A stretch of 64,000 nucleotides of DNA, taken from positions 3,720,001 through 3,784,000 of the forward strand of contig SPDT01000003.1 of assembly GCA_008477525.1 (NCBI GenBank), in the 5' to 3' direction. Source of the stretch: Hypomyces perniciosus (Eukaryota; Ascomycota; Sordariomycetes; Hypocreales; Hypocreaceae). Each line of letters opens with the position of its first letter. Position 1 is the stretch's first letter. The translations under genes were made by a program, and so were the position numbers. Below the pieces are notes generated by a model, which was given only the letters and a program-made list of their open reading frames with translations, was not told where the DNA came from and ran no database searches. This document shows positions 25,380 through 37,141 of the stretch, one piece after another.

Positions 25380-28300
25380 TAATTTAAGGATATTATCCTC
25401 TTTAATTTACTTATTCTTTTATTATTTTTTCTATTTCTTATTCTCTTTCGCCTTTAACTATTATTAGGCCTAATAGCTTTCCCTGCTTATTAAATAGGTC
25501 TACTTCCTTTAAGTTTAAGTATAGATATACTATTAAAATAATATTATATACTTTTTACTTTAAAGGGAATTTTAGTTTATGTATTAATAGGCTAACTTTT
25601 TCGATTAGTTTAAAAGGTCCTGCTTACTATTAAAACTATTTTTATAGTAGCTTTTAAAGTAAATAATATCTTTTATACAATCTTAAATATATTTTATCTT
25701 TTATTTAGAATTCTATTAGCCTATATATTTTATTATATAAATATATAGCGTTTATTGCCGCGATATCTATTATATACTATACTTCTTTTATATATAGTTA
25801 ATATAATATAATTATTACTTTTTAGTCTATGTTTAAATTTTATTTAAATAAGTTTATTAGTTTATTTAATTTAATAATTCTTTTAATAAAGTATTAATAG
25901 TATAATTTAATATAAATTATAAAGATAAAATAATTTCTATTTAAAGCATTTTTAATATTACTATATAATATTATATAGCTATCTTTATTATTTAATTTTT
26001 TTATTTAAAGCTTTTATTTATTTATAGATAATAGCTAGTATTAAAGTTTAATTAAGTTTTTATTGCTTTAAAGATTTATTATTAGAAATTAAATATAAAT
26101 CTTTTATTATAATCGCTAATAATAACTTTAAAGATACTTTAATTATAAAGTAATAGTAGTTATAAAAATACCTATACTTATTTAGCTGCTTTATACTTTT
26201 TTAATCTTAATACTAGTATTATTTTCCATAATTATTTACAGGTTATTATTATTAATATATTAAATAAATTATTATTTCCTAGCAGTCTTTAAAATAATCT
26301 AGGGTTTTTTTTAATAGTTTTATAATAAAGTTAATTGTAACTGTATAGTATAGTTAAGTTAATATAAATATTAGTTATAATTTTTTAGCTGTTATTGCTT
26401 ATTTATTATATTTTTTAAATAAATCTTATAATATTTTATTTATTTCTTAATTTGCTTTATTTTCCTGTAAAAGGATAGTTTTTTTAAGGCTGCATGTCAC
26501 AACGTGATCGAGGAAAGCTCTCAAAGCAGAAAAAGTGGGATGAAAAAGACTAACTAACGGAGCTAACTGAAGGAGAAGCAAAGCTATATCATGTAATGTC
26601 ATCTATCATAAAGTGGCAACAGCTCTCGAGCTGTTGTCAGGCACATCTGTGCAGCTGTCGTCAGGCACCTCTGTGCCACTGCAGTTATTTTATACATACT
26701 AGTATAAAATTTTTTATTATAGGCTGCCTTTAGAATTTATAGTATATAATTTTAAAGTATATATAGTAATTTTATTCTATCTCGTTTAACTCGATAAAAG
26801 AGATTATCCTCTACTATAAATAATGCTATATTTCTTTAGTTCTTTCCTTATATTAATTATATATATACGCCTAGCTTTTTCTTATATTTTTAGTATTTCG
26901 ATTATTTAAGCCACCTTTTTATTAAAGGTATAGTTTTCTGTCAACTTTAATTTAAAGCTTTTATTTATTTATATAGTTATTATAGTAAAGTATATATCTT
27001 TTTTTAAAATATTATCTAGCTTATTTAATACCTTGAAATAATCGATATTTTTCTATGTTTTATTATACTTTTATCCTTTATTATTAATAATTAAAATAGT
27101 ATATTTAAAATCAAATTTATATAATTTAAAATATAGTAAATATTTAGCTTAATTTAGCTTAAATAAATTAATATATTTATTAATTAACAGTTTACCTTTA
27201 CTAAATTAAATATTATTATTATAATATAATTTACTATTCTTTCTATTGCTATATAGTCTATTAAAAAAATTATATCTAGTTATAATAATAAAACTATAAC
27301 TTTTAATTTTTTATATACCTATATTAAATATATTACCTTTAATTTTATTAATTTAAAGCGATATTCTAACTTTAATAAAAGTCGATTAAAGAATAAAACT
27401 AGTTAAATCTTTTTAGAAATATTACTATTTTTAAATATATTTCTGGATCTATTAATATTATAAGTATTTTAATCTTTTTTAATACCTTTATGTAGTTTAT
27501 TATAGTGTTTAATTTTAATATATTTACTTTAAAACTGAATAATGTTATTAAAAGGTATTTATAAAATAATTTCTAAAGGTTTATAGTAAAATAAGGTTTT
27601 TTAAATAATTTAAATAAATTTATTAAATACTAGCAGTATTTTTTAAATATATTACTAAAAATTATAATATTATTAATATAGGTTTAAATAAAATACTTTA
27701 TATCATATAGTTATTAGTTTATAAGTTTCTATATAAAGGATAAACTATTCTTAACTTTTATAATAATAATATAAAATATCTTTAATCTATAAAGTATTAT
27801 TAAAATTATTTAATTTTTATAGTTTCTATAGATTAAAAATTAATAAAAGAAAATTAATATATTAAATATAAAAATATACTTTTTTCCTTTTAGTTTTATC
27901 ATAATTTCTTTTTATAATAATATTAAATAAATATTTAATATAGTAATTTTATTTAATTATTAAAAGTCTATTATTATTTTTACTTTTTATTTACTATTTA
28001 TTATATATTAAATAATAAAGATTAAACATTTAAATAAAGTTAACTTTTTTATTTATCATATTTATGTTTATATATAGAGTTTATTTATTATTTCATTTAA
28101 AACTTTGCAATTTTCTAGTTTTAATAAATATAATTTAGCTGCTAGTTTTTTATTTTACTAGTTATCAATTAAATCTATTTTTTTTCATAAAGATAATTCC
28201 TTTATTTTTTTAAATATTATATAATTTAATAATTTTTATTAATTATACTGCTTTATTTAAGTTAATTCTATAAATATATATTCGTTTATTTATTTATCTT

Positions 28301-29100
28301 TTAAGAATATCTATTAATTTAACTATTATTCCTTTTTTAATATATTTTACCTTTATTTAAATATAGTAATAAAGTTTTCTTTTAATTCTTTATTTAATAT
28401 ATATAAAATATCTTTAAAGTCGTTTATTATTTTAAAATTTCTTTACTTATTTATATTATTTAAATATACTATTAATACTATAGCTTTTTTTATAATATAG
28501 CAATATATTTATCTTTATTATAATTGTTTAAATATCTGATTTTTTATTTTTTTATTAATCTTATTAGGCTATTTAAGTTATTTATAATTATTGCTTAACT
28601 TTATATTACTATTATATTTAGTATATTTAAACTATATATATAGTTTAATATACAGTTTAAGGCAGATATAAAACAGTATACCTGCTATATAAAGTATAAA
28701 TCTTTTTTATTAAAATATATATAATATACTTTAATTTATTTTATTAAATATATTAATATAATAGTATTTTATAATACTTTTACGCAATAATATATTAATT
28801 TTAGCTTAACTTATATTTTAAATAATATATTTATTTTATATACTATTTTAATTATAATATAGTTTTATAATATTAATATATTTATATTATATTTAGCTAA
28901 AAAGTTTATATTAATAAATATATTTAACTTAAAGTCTTTTATAATTTATACTTTAATAGTAAAGTATATATATACTATAATACTTTAAATTATACTTATA
29001 ATATAAAAGTTAAATTTTACCTTTTTATTAATTTTAAATAATTTTAATATTCCCTATATTAGCTTTAATTTATTTCCTATAAAGATTTCTATATTAAAGG
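25380..29100 (-). pseudogene. Degraded gypsy pol
   Basis: On the minus strand, 25,620 down to 25,380 reads GPFKLIEKVS, then LKFPLK, an IILIVYLYLN segment, and GEREXEIEKIIKE (X marks a stop). This matches the GPF and HPVFHVSLLEP integrase C-terminus and the E-x-E-x-E-x-I-L chromodomain edge of fungal chromoviruses. At 28,945 down to 28,885 the frame gives FLAKYNINMLI, resembling the end of the retropepsin domain (G-M-D-F-L). Reverse transcriptase and RNase H must lie between but are too mutated for me to place. Stops occur every few dozen codons. Confidence 0.7.
26495..26678. mobile_element. Young solo LTR (184 bp) nested in the gypsy element
   Basis: It starts TGTCACAACGTGATCGAGG and ends CACCTCTGTGCCA, with the 5-bp target duplication CTGCA at 26,490-26,494 and 26,679-26,683. 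The sequence is GC-normal inside RIP-mutated DNA. It contains a short inverted motif (ACAGCTCTCGAGCTGT) and two copies of CAGCTGTYGTCAGGCAC-like sequence. The same family occurs at 199-372 and 36,834-37,012. No full-length relative is in the window. Confidence 0.85.
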
Positions 29101-31941
29101 AATAATTCTGCAATTAATCTTTATTTATTAAAATATTTAAATATTTTATATTTACTGCTGCTATAATAGGCTTTACTATTAAATTAAATTTAAAGTTTAT
29201 TTTTATATAGCTGTATTCTATTAAGTATAATACTTTTTTTAATACGCTTTAATTATTTAATTTAGCTAAAAGATATAATTTATATCTTTTTCTAATAGAT
29301 TTTATTGCCTTTATTCTTTATCTTTTTTAATAAAAGCAGCAGTTCCTTTTTTTTTAAGCTTTTTAAGTCTAAACTTAACCTTTTTATTTTTAATTTATTA
29401 CAGCTATTAATACAGATATATTTTATTAAATTGGTTTATTTATTAAAGTATATATTATATTTTTAGCAATTTTATTAGTTATTTATATTAGTTTTATGTA
29501 TTTTAGGCAGCAGTTTAAAGGCTGAAAGAAAAGTAATAGTTATTTAATGTTTCTAGTTTCCCTTTTAGGCTTAGATTTTATTATATTAAACTTTCTATAA
29601 ATAAAAATTTTAGTTTAAATTTTTAAATTATATTTTTTAATATAGTTAATAATAGTAAATCCTTTAATAGGTTGATATTTAATTATTTTTAATTATTTTT
29701 TTTAATTTTTTAATTTTTTTTCTTTAAAATTAATATAAATATCTTTATTCTTTTGTCTTAGTAATAGATATAATTATCTCAGATATACTGTTTTAGCATT
29801 TATTGGCAAAAGTGTTATTTATTATTTTAATTGTTTCTGTTTCCGCGCTAGTTTTTTAAAAGGGGTGCGAATTATATATTTGCCTAGCATTAAATATTAT
29901 AGTAATAATATTTATAGCCGCGAAAATTGCCCCTATAATTTATATATTTATAACTGTAAAAGAAGTCATTTAGCTAGTATAGTATATATAAATAAATACT
30001 AGCATAACCTCTTTTAATATTATAACCTATCTATCTGTAAAATATATTATATAATTCTATGTATTTTTATTTATAGTGGTCTTAACTATAATAATTACAT
30101 ATTTTTATTTATGTATATAATATATAATTAAATAAAGTATAGCTAGTAAATATTTTAATAATATAATATAGTAGCATTTAATAAAAAAGATTTATTAAAT
30201 ATTATTTATTAAGTTTATTGTTTTTTATATAAGTAATTAAAGTATTCATCTAATTTTATTGCTATATTAAGTTTAAATAGGATTTTTTATAAAGACAGGT
30301 TAATATAGATATAGGTTTAAATAAACTGCTGTTTTAAAGTAATAAAGCTAGCAGCTTTAGCTATTTAAATTAACTATATAGCCTATTTTTTAATATCTTT
30401 ACTATCTTTATAGTTATTCTCTATATATATTATATTTACTAGTTTTATTAATACTTTTATTTTATTTATTTAATATTAATTATATAAAGTATTAATTAAA
30501 ATTTATAATAATAGTTTAATATTTTTTTATTTATTTAATTATAAAATATTAATTTATTAAATTTCAGCTTTTTTTTAAATAATTATAGCAGGTTTATTTA
30601 AATTATCTTTATTTATTTTAAGTTTATTATATTATCTTTAATGCTTTCTATAAATACATTAATATTATATTAAATAATATTACTATTTACTTATACAGTA
30701 TTTATTCCTTTATAAAATTTATTTAAATTAAGATTAAAGAATTTAATTTTTATTAGCTTTTATTTATTATAAGCGCTATTACTTTACACAGTTATAGCTG
30801 CCAGTTAGTTTAAGATATTTTAAACTATACTTAAAAGATATTTAAATAATATTTAGAATTATGTACTTAAATAATATTATTAATAAAGCAGGTAAAATAA
30901 ATTATAAGGTTTATTATAGGTTTTGCTAACTTTAAATATTTATTAAATTTAATATATCTATGTATAAAGGTATTAAGGCTATAGGGGTTAATATTAATAT
31001 TTAGGCTTATAGGTTTAATAAAGGAAGCGCTAGGCTATTAAATAAATTAATAAACTATTATTAATTATAATTAATTTAAGATTATTATTAAATTAATTAT
31101 ATTTAAAATTCTAGCTTTAATATATCATAAATCAAGGAATTAATTAATAAAGATATCAATATTAATGTAATAGATATAGGTAACCGGGATTTACAGGATT
31201 TCCGGTTTAAAGCTGCTTATAGTAGCGTTAATAGCTTTAATAAAAGTAAAGGTATTAATCTTTAAATTTAGCAGGGCAGGTATAGTAAAGGGAAATTAAT
31301 ATTATAATTTATAAACCCTACTTTTAACTTTTTATGTTCATTAAAAGGTTTAATATTATTAATAAAATAATTAAAGTTAAATTATATAGCGCAGTTATTA
31401 AATTAATTAAATATTTACTAATATAGTGTATCTAGTTTAGTTAATATATATTTAATCAGTATATAAAGTATTATACAGTTAATAAATATGATATTATTAA
31501 CTTTTTATTAGCTTTAATTAATTTCAGTTTTTTACTGTTAAATAAAGGCTATAAAAGTTTATTTTTTATTAGCCTATTTAATTAATATAGTTTATTTATT
31601 CTTTAAAAAGTACTATTTATTATCTGCTATATAAAGATTTCTATGGTTTTTACTTTACTAATTAATAGAATAGCAGTATATAAATAGTTAGTTAAAATAA
31701 ATGCGCGTAAATACTAGGATTAATAGATAAGGTTATCTGGGACTATATGCGCGTTAATATAGATACTGTAGATAATATAGGCAGTGTATACTGACTGGTT
31801 CTGTCAGCTTAATTAAGTAGATTAGGTTACTTCTTTTATTACTCTATGCCTTGCAGCGGCAGTAGGGATAGAAAATAATATCTGGATTAAAGAAGAAAAT
31901 TATATGCGGCGCAGCGACTGTTTAAAGCAATTGCTACTAGT

Positions 31942-32090
31942 TAATATATATAATATATTGGTGAAGAAGTATAGTTCTATTAAGCTAGCTAATGAGTAGA
32001 GAGATCTAGACTAGTGTGATTATACGTGATGATGCACGTGACCTGAGGTCCTCTGGATTGAGTGTATAGTTATACCTAACGCACGTATTA
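31942..32090 (-). repeat. 5' LTR of the gypsy element
   Basis: 149-bp partner of 22,838-22,986, followed on the right by the target duplication CTAAT (32,091-32,095). Confidence 0.9.
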
Positions 32091-32095
32091 CTAAT

Positions 32096-33830
32096 ATTAT
32101 TAAATTTATAATAATATTATTATATAGAAATATATTCAATTAAAACTATTAAAAATAAAATAAAATAAATAATAGTGTTTATATAATAAAAAATAAACTT
32201 TAAATTTAATTTTTAAAGACTTTTAATAAAATAAATTAATAAACATTGTTTGATTATGAAAGAATATAAATTTATTTAACTATAAAATATAAATACTATA
32301 AATAATAATTTATTTATATAAGATATTATAATAATAAAGTAATTGAAAAATATTAATATTGTAATTTAAAGTTTATTATAAGATTTAAGAATTAAATGAA
32401 TCTTTATTAATATATTAAAGGTTTATTTAATAATAAATTAAATATTAAATACATTTTTATATATTTTCTATTTTTAAATAATCTTTTTATTTTATAAAAG
32501 ATTAATATTTTTAGTTTTATATTTAAATAGTTTAAATCCCTTTAAGTTTATATTTTAATACTTTTTCATAACAGTTTTAATTTATGTTGTATATTATTCT
32601 TCTTGAAATATAGAAATATAAATGTAAAAATATAAAAAATAAAGTAATATTTTATATTTAATAATAATAATAGTTACTACTTAACATAACTTCTTTACCG
32701 TTAAATTATTTTAGTTTTTAAAGATCTAATTTATCATTTAATTATATTATTTTAATAGTTAATGTTTTTTTATATAATATAAAACCTAAACTATATTTCT
32801 GTTTTAAAGGTAAATCTTTTGGTTTTTTTATTTATAAATATATTCTTTTACTTTTTATAGATAAATTTAAATATATTATTTTAAGATTTTATATATAAAT
32901 TAATAATTAATATATATGTATAAAAGGTTTATTAACTTTAATATAAAACTATTATATAACTATTATATTAAAGGGAATTTTCTGCATTAAGTATTTTCTT
33001 TATAGTAACTATACTATTATAAATATAGTTAATAGAATGTTATAAATATAGTTTAATAATTCAGTTAATATATTCAATTTTTTTATTAATTTATAAATAT
33101 ATATTTTCTTAAATTTATAATTTATATTAAATTCTAATATTAATCTTTATAAAGCTTCAAAGTCAATATTTGTGTTTTATTAAATATAATCTTTTCTACT
33201 ATTTTATAGAATATAGTAATAGTTTAAGAAATATATAAGTAAATACTATAGATATTAATTTCTTTAATATATAAAATAAACTAAATATATTTCATAAATT
33301 AATATATAATAATAAAGATACTATTACAATAAACTTTTATTATTAAATATATTGATTTTAATATATTAATAATATAATGAAATAATATTAATATTTATAG
33401 TTTTATTAATATAAATAACAGTTTTAAAAGTCTATAGTTTGTATTTTTTAGTTTTTATTAGTCTATATATTATATATCCTTTAATAATTTATCATATATA
33501 TTTCTTTCTATTATTAAGCTTATAATATCTTTATATTTATTATATTATTTTAATAATTCTTTTATATTTATAAATAAAGTATTTATAAATAACTTTTATA
33601 CCTTTTTTTATAATTCTTAAAGTATTTATATTTTATTATTCAATATCAAATATTTATAGCTATAGGTAATACCTTTAAGAACTTAATTTCCTTTTTATTT
33701 ATATTAATTAATATAGATTTTAATTTTATATATACCTTTAATAATACTATTATGTTTTTAAAGTGCCTTTATAATAGCTTTAAACTTTTTATTATAAATA
33801 AAGTAATAAAGCTTAAATTTATAAAGCTTT
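32096..33830. other. Degraded AT-rich DNA right of the gypsy element
   Basis: RIP-like sequence with no readable motif. By position it would be the internal part of the composite LTR element interrupted by the gypsy insertion. Confidence 0.5.
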
Positions 33831-33838
33831 TCTTTTAA

Positions 33839-34550
33839 ACGTTATACTATTAAAATCAACAATTTATATATAACTGTGAAATTCTTTTAGTCATTTCCTT
33901 TAATATATAATTTACTTTTTTATATAATATTTAATTCTAATATTATTTAATTACTTTAAATCATAAATCTTTAATATATATTGTATTTATTTATATATAT
34001 TCCTTTAAATTAACTATTCTTTTACTTATATACTTAATATAATCTTTTTAATCTTTGTAATTTAAAATAATATTACTATTATTATTATTATGATAATAAA
34101 AATATAACTTTATTAGCTAAAAGTTTTTATAACCTGCAATTTATTATAACCTTTAGAATATTAATTAAATATTTTAGGCCTTTATAATATTAACTGTAAG
34201 CTTTTAATTTTTAACTATAAAAAGACTTGTTATATATTAGGGTTAAACTAATATATAAGTAGTCGGCTTTAAGGCCGACCTCTTAGCTATACTTATAACT
34301 ATTATTATAATTCTTATATAGCAGCTTTACTGCTACTGCTATATCTTTGCCTTTATAGCCGCCCTTATTATAGCTGCTGTTACAACTATTATATAGTAAT
34401 AATAAATCTGCTACTATTATTGCTGCTGTTATTGCTGCTTAAGTTATTATTTGTGGAAGATCGAGGAATTAAAAGCTAAAACAATTTCTATATGCGCGTA
34501 CAGATTATCTATTCTAGTAGCAATTTTTATCTATTCCAATAGCATTACTC
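33839..34550. mobile_element. Non-autonomous DNA transposon, GAGTAATGC family, copy C (712 bp)
   Basis: Its right end is well preserved (CTATTCCAATAGCATTACTC). Its interior parallels copy B, sharing the GTGGAAGATCGAGGAATT block and the GCTGCTGTTATTGCTGCT run, with C-to-T and G-to-A changes. The left end has lost about 20 bp of the inverted repeat. Flanks TCTTTTAA (33,831-33,838) and TTTTTTAA (34,551-34,558) match at 7 of 8 positions with one C/T difference. Confidence 0.7.
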
Positions 34551-34558
34551 TTTTTTAA

Positions 34559-35544
34559 AAAGAATATAATAGTTCATAATTTACTATCTTTACTTTATAA
34601 ATTAAATTATCTTTTAATATTATAATTTAAAGTATTTATTTTAATTATAGCTTCTTTTTCTTTATTAAATATTAAAACGTTAATAATTTATTTCTTTAAT
34701 TTATTAATAGTTTCCTTTATTTTCAACTTTTATATGAAACCTTAATCTTTTTTAATAAATTTCTAAAGTAATATAATAATTTCTTTTATATTTTTAATAA
34801 ATTTTAATAAAAACTGCATATTCTTTTAATTACTTTTAATTTTAATTAATTTTAAATAGTTTTACTTTTTGTAGGGTTTATTTTAATTTTATAAAGTAAC
34901 AATATATAGTTTTTAATAGTAATATTATTTTATATATAATATTAAATTTTTAAATCTTAATATATACCATTAAAAAGAAATTCTTTTTAAAAACTGCAAA
35001 AATAGTTTATTTAATATAGTAACTATTATAGCTTATTAATATTTAATATAATTTAACTCTTTTATATTATTAATATTTTATATTACGATATATATTATTT
35101 TATTTATTTATACTTCCTTTTATTAATAAAGCTACTTTACTTTATTTCTATTTACTGCTTTTTATCTTTTATATTTTATAGCTAAAATTCCAGTTTAAAA
35201 TATTTATCTATAATATATTAAAGTTATTAAAGCATTAAACCTAATATACTTTAATAGGATTAATCATATTTAATACACTTAAAATAATAATTAAGATCCT
35301 TTCTTACTTATAAATATTAATAATTAAGTTTTGTATATTAAAAGTAAACAGATATTTTAATAAAATAACTAAAAATTACCTTCAAAAGAATATTACATTA
35401 ATTAATCTTTTTATAATAAAGCTGTTTAGTAGTATAATACAATATAATAATAATATAAAAGAAAAAAATTAAAAAACTTTTATTAATTTAAATAATAAGA
35501 GGGACTTTAGAATTAGTGATATAAATTTTAAAAATAAAATTAAT
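34559..35544. other. Degraded AT-rich DNA before the right LTR
   Basis: No readable gene or RNA. It ends in the polypurine tract at 35,545-35,554 that precedes the LTR, so it is likely the 3' internal part of the composite element. Confidence 0.5.
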
Positions 35545-35554
35545 AAAAGGGGGA

Positions 35555-36244
35555 TATTATATTATAATTAAAAATATACTTAACCCTTTATATTAATATA
35601 AGTTAATAAAACCTTTACTTGTAATTAAATATAGTTTAATTATATAATTAATTAAAAAAAGAATAAAAAAGAATATACTAATAGATTATTACATTAATTA
35701 TTAATCCTATAATTTTATAAATCTTATATATAAACTATAAATTAATTAATTCATAATAGTAGTATTAAACTAATAGAACTATAAAAGATATATGAATATC
35801 AATAAATCCTTATAGTCTATATAAATAAAAGATTAATTATGAATATAGTTAATTGACTAAATATCCTTTTACTTTATTAAATCTATAATATTAAGCCCGC
35901 TCAGTAATACGCCTTAATTGCCTGCCAATATAGACCCAATGTCAGAGACCCTCTTTGGGGCAGACGGATCGGGCGAGGGGCTGCGACCCTAGGGAAGAGT
36001 AGAGGAGGTTGAAGAGCAGTCACTTGGAGGAGAGATAGGTGCTAACAAGCAGGTAACAAGCCAGAAACTAATAGTTAGGTGTAGCAGCAGTAGTTTACTG
36101 GTCTCTGAAGTTCTATATCTTTGGGGACCACAGTTGCTCTTATATGTGCATTCCGGCTCATGTGATATCATGAGAGCTCCGGAGCTTCCGGTCTCCTGAC
36201 ACCCAACCTAGGTTTATCCTTTAGGAATACACCACCCTGTCACA
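35555..36244 (+). repeat. Right LTR copy of the composite element, interrupted by a solo LTR
   Basis: About 423 bp once the nested solo LTR and its duplication are discounted. It starts TATTATATTATAATT after the polypurine tract and ends CACCACCCTGTCACA. It is less mutated at its right end than the left copy. Confidence 0.65.
35940..36201. mobile_element. Young solo LTR (262 bp) nested in an older LTR
   Basis: The ends are inverted repeats (TGTCAGAGACC and GGTCTCCTGACA), giving TG...CA limits. The 5-bp target duplication CCCAA lies at 35,935-35,939 and 36,202-36,206. Base composition is normal with no sign of RIP. Removing it restores alignment of the surrounding LTR with 20,292-20,655. A short open frame on its minus strand is incidental. 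Confidence 0.85.
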
Positions 36245-36620
36245 AATAGTTACTTATAATTATAATTATTATTTTCTAAAATTATTATTTTAACCTTTAA
36301 TAATTTATAAATAATACTATTTATATATATAGAAATTGCTATTCGCATAAATAGCCTATATACTACTAAAAGTCTTTAATATTAGCAGCAGCAGAGATAG
36401 AGTTAATAGTATTATTATATAATAAATATAATAGCTATAGTTAATATAGCAGCAGTTAGGAAAAAAGGGAAAATGACTTAAACATTAAAGAACAGTTTAA
36501 TAATAAAATTATATTAACTATATAGCCGGAAGAATAATCAGCTTAAGGACTTTATATAGACTAAAGACTTATTATTTAATATATTAAAAGTTAGTGGTTA
36601 TAGGAAAAGAGTAATAGAGT

Positions 36621-36833
36621 CTAGTATAAAGTAGGCGAGCAGGCAGTAGTTGTATTGATCTCTGCCTTTTCTTCCGAAAAGGAAAGGGCCCCTATTATAG
36701 TCTTTATGCTCCGAAGGTCGGCTTCCTTCCTCCATAACCTCCCATTAATGCAGGCATTCTTCCTCCCAGTCCCTCGTAATACAGCGTTGATTCCATAGTC
36801 CTCCAGCTGGCTCTTAATAAAAGTGTTGTTGTA
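36621..36833 (-). pseudogene. Coding-like fragment inside transposon copy E
   Basis: The minus strand carries about 70 codons of balanced composition (FIKSQLEDYGINAVLRGTG, then KNACINGRLWRKEADLR) ending in a stop at 36,621. Reading rightward on the genome, the frame is cut by the solo LTR at 36,834. It does not look like low-complexity transposon sequence, and its base composition differs from the AT-rich flanks. I do not recognise the family. It may be a captured piece of a host or transposon gene, or chance. Confidence 0.35.
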
Positions 36834-37012
36834 TATCACGAGGATCACAGCATGATCAAGGAAAGCTGAAAAACAGACAAAAGTGAGATGAAGAAACTAA
36901 CTAAAAGAGAAGCAAAGTGGAAAGCTACTTTATCTGCTGTTATCTACCACAATGGGCAACAGCTCATGCTGTTGTCACGTACACCCAGCTGTCGTCAGGC
37001 ACATCTGTGCCA
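36834..37012. mobile_element. Young solo LTR (179 bp) nested in transposon copy E
   Basis: It starts TATCACGAGGATCAC and ends CATCTGTGCCA, flanked by the 5-bp duplication TTGTA (36,829-36,833 and 37,013-37,017). It matches the solo LTR at 26,495 closely, apart from an extra 9 bp near the left end and a shorter middle. Confidence 0.85.
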
Positions 37013-37141
37013 TTGTAGCTACCTATAGGTGCAGTATTTCAATTATAGCGTAAATGCTTGCTACAGGGAAATTTTCGCAGGCAATATATTATAGACTATC
37101 TATGCGAATAGCAATTTCTATCTATATAACTAGTATTACTT

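Larger units (their letters stand above)
22838..32090 (-). mobile_element. RIP-inactivated Ty3/gypsy retrotransposon with chromodomain remnant
   Basis: LTRs of 149 bp at 22,838-22,986 and 31,942-32,090 are collinear, differing almost only by transitions, with TGAT...ATTA ends (an original ATCA is likely). The target duplication CTAAT is at 22,833-22,837 and 32,091-32,095. A polypurine tract (AAAAGGGGGAG read on the minus strand) abuts the LTR at 22,986, so transcription is leftward. Minus-strand frames give an integrase C-terminus and chromodomain-like end at about 25,380-25,620 and a protease-like segment near 28,885-28,945. At 9.25 kb it is long for a fungal chromovirus, with about 2.4 kb between the chromodomain and the 3' LTR. 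A solo LTR is nested at 26,495-26,678. Confidence 0.88.
20292..36244 (+). mobile_element. Composite LTR element split by nested insertions
   Basis: Two direct LTR copies, 20,292-20,655 and 35,555-36,244, align with mainly transition differences along their shared length. Their tails align too (CTAGGTTTAT... to CCTATTATA and CCTGTCACA). A polypurine tract AAAAGGGGGA at 35,545-35,554 immediately precedes the right copy. Subtracting the gypsy element, one DNA transposon and one solo LTR leaves an internal part of about 4.9 kb, a normal LTR-element size. The left LTR lacks its first part, apparently where the LINE ends. No diagnostic protein motif could be read, so the superfamily is open. Pairing the two copies as one element is inference. 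Confidence 0.55.
36309..37141. mobile_element. Non-autonomous DNA transposon, GAGTAATGC family, copy E, with nested LTR
   Basis: The left end AATAATACTATT... and the right end, read inverted, AGTAATACTAGTTATATAG both pass into AGAAATTGCTATTCGCATA and ATAGYCTATA. The ends resemble copy D. Flanks TAATTTAT (36,301-36,308) and TAATTAAT (37,142-37,149) agree at 7 of 8 bases. Without the nested solo LTR it is about 650 bp. The interior from about 36,610 to 36,833 has normal composition and a coding-like minus strand (see the separate entry). This is the last mobile element before the gene block. Confidence 0.7.
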
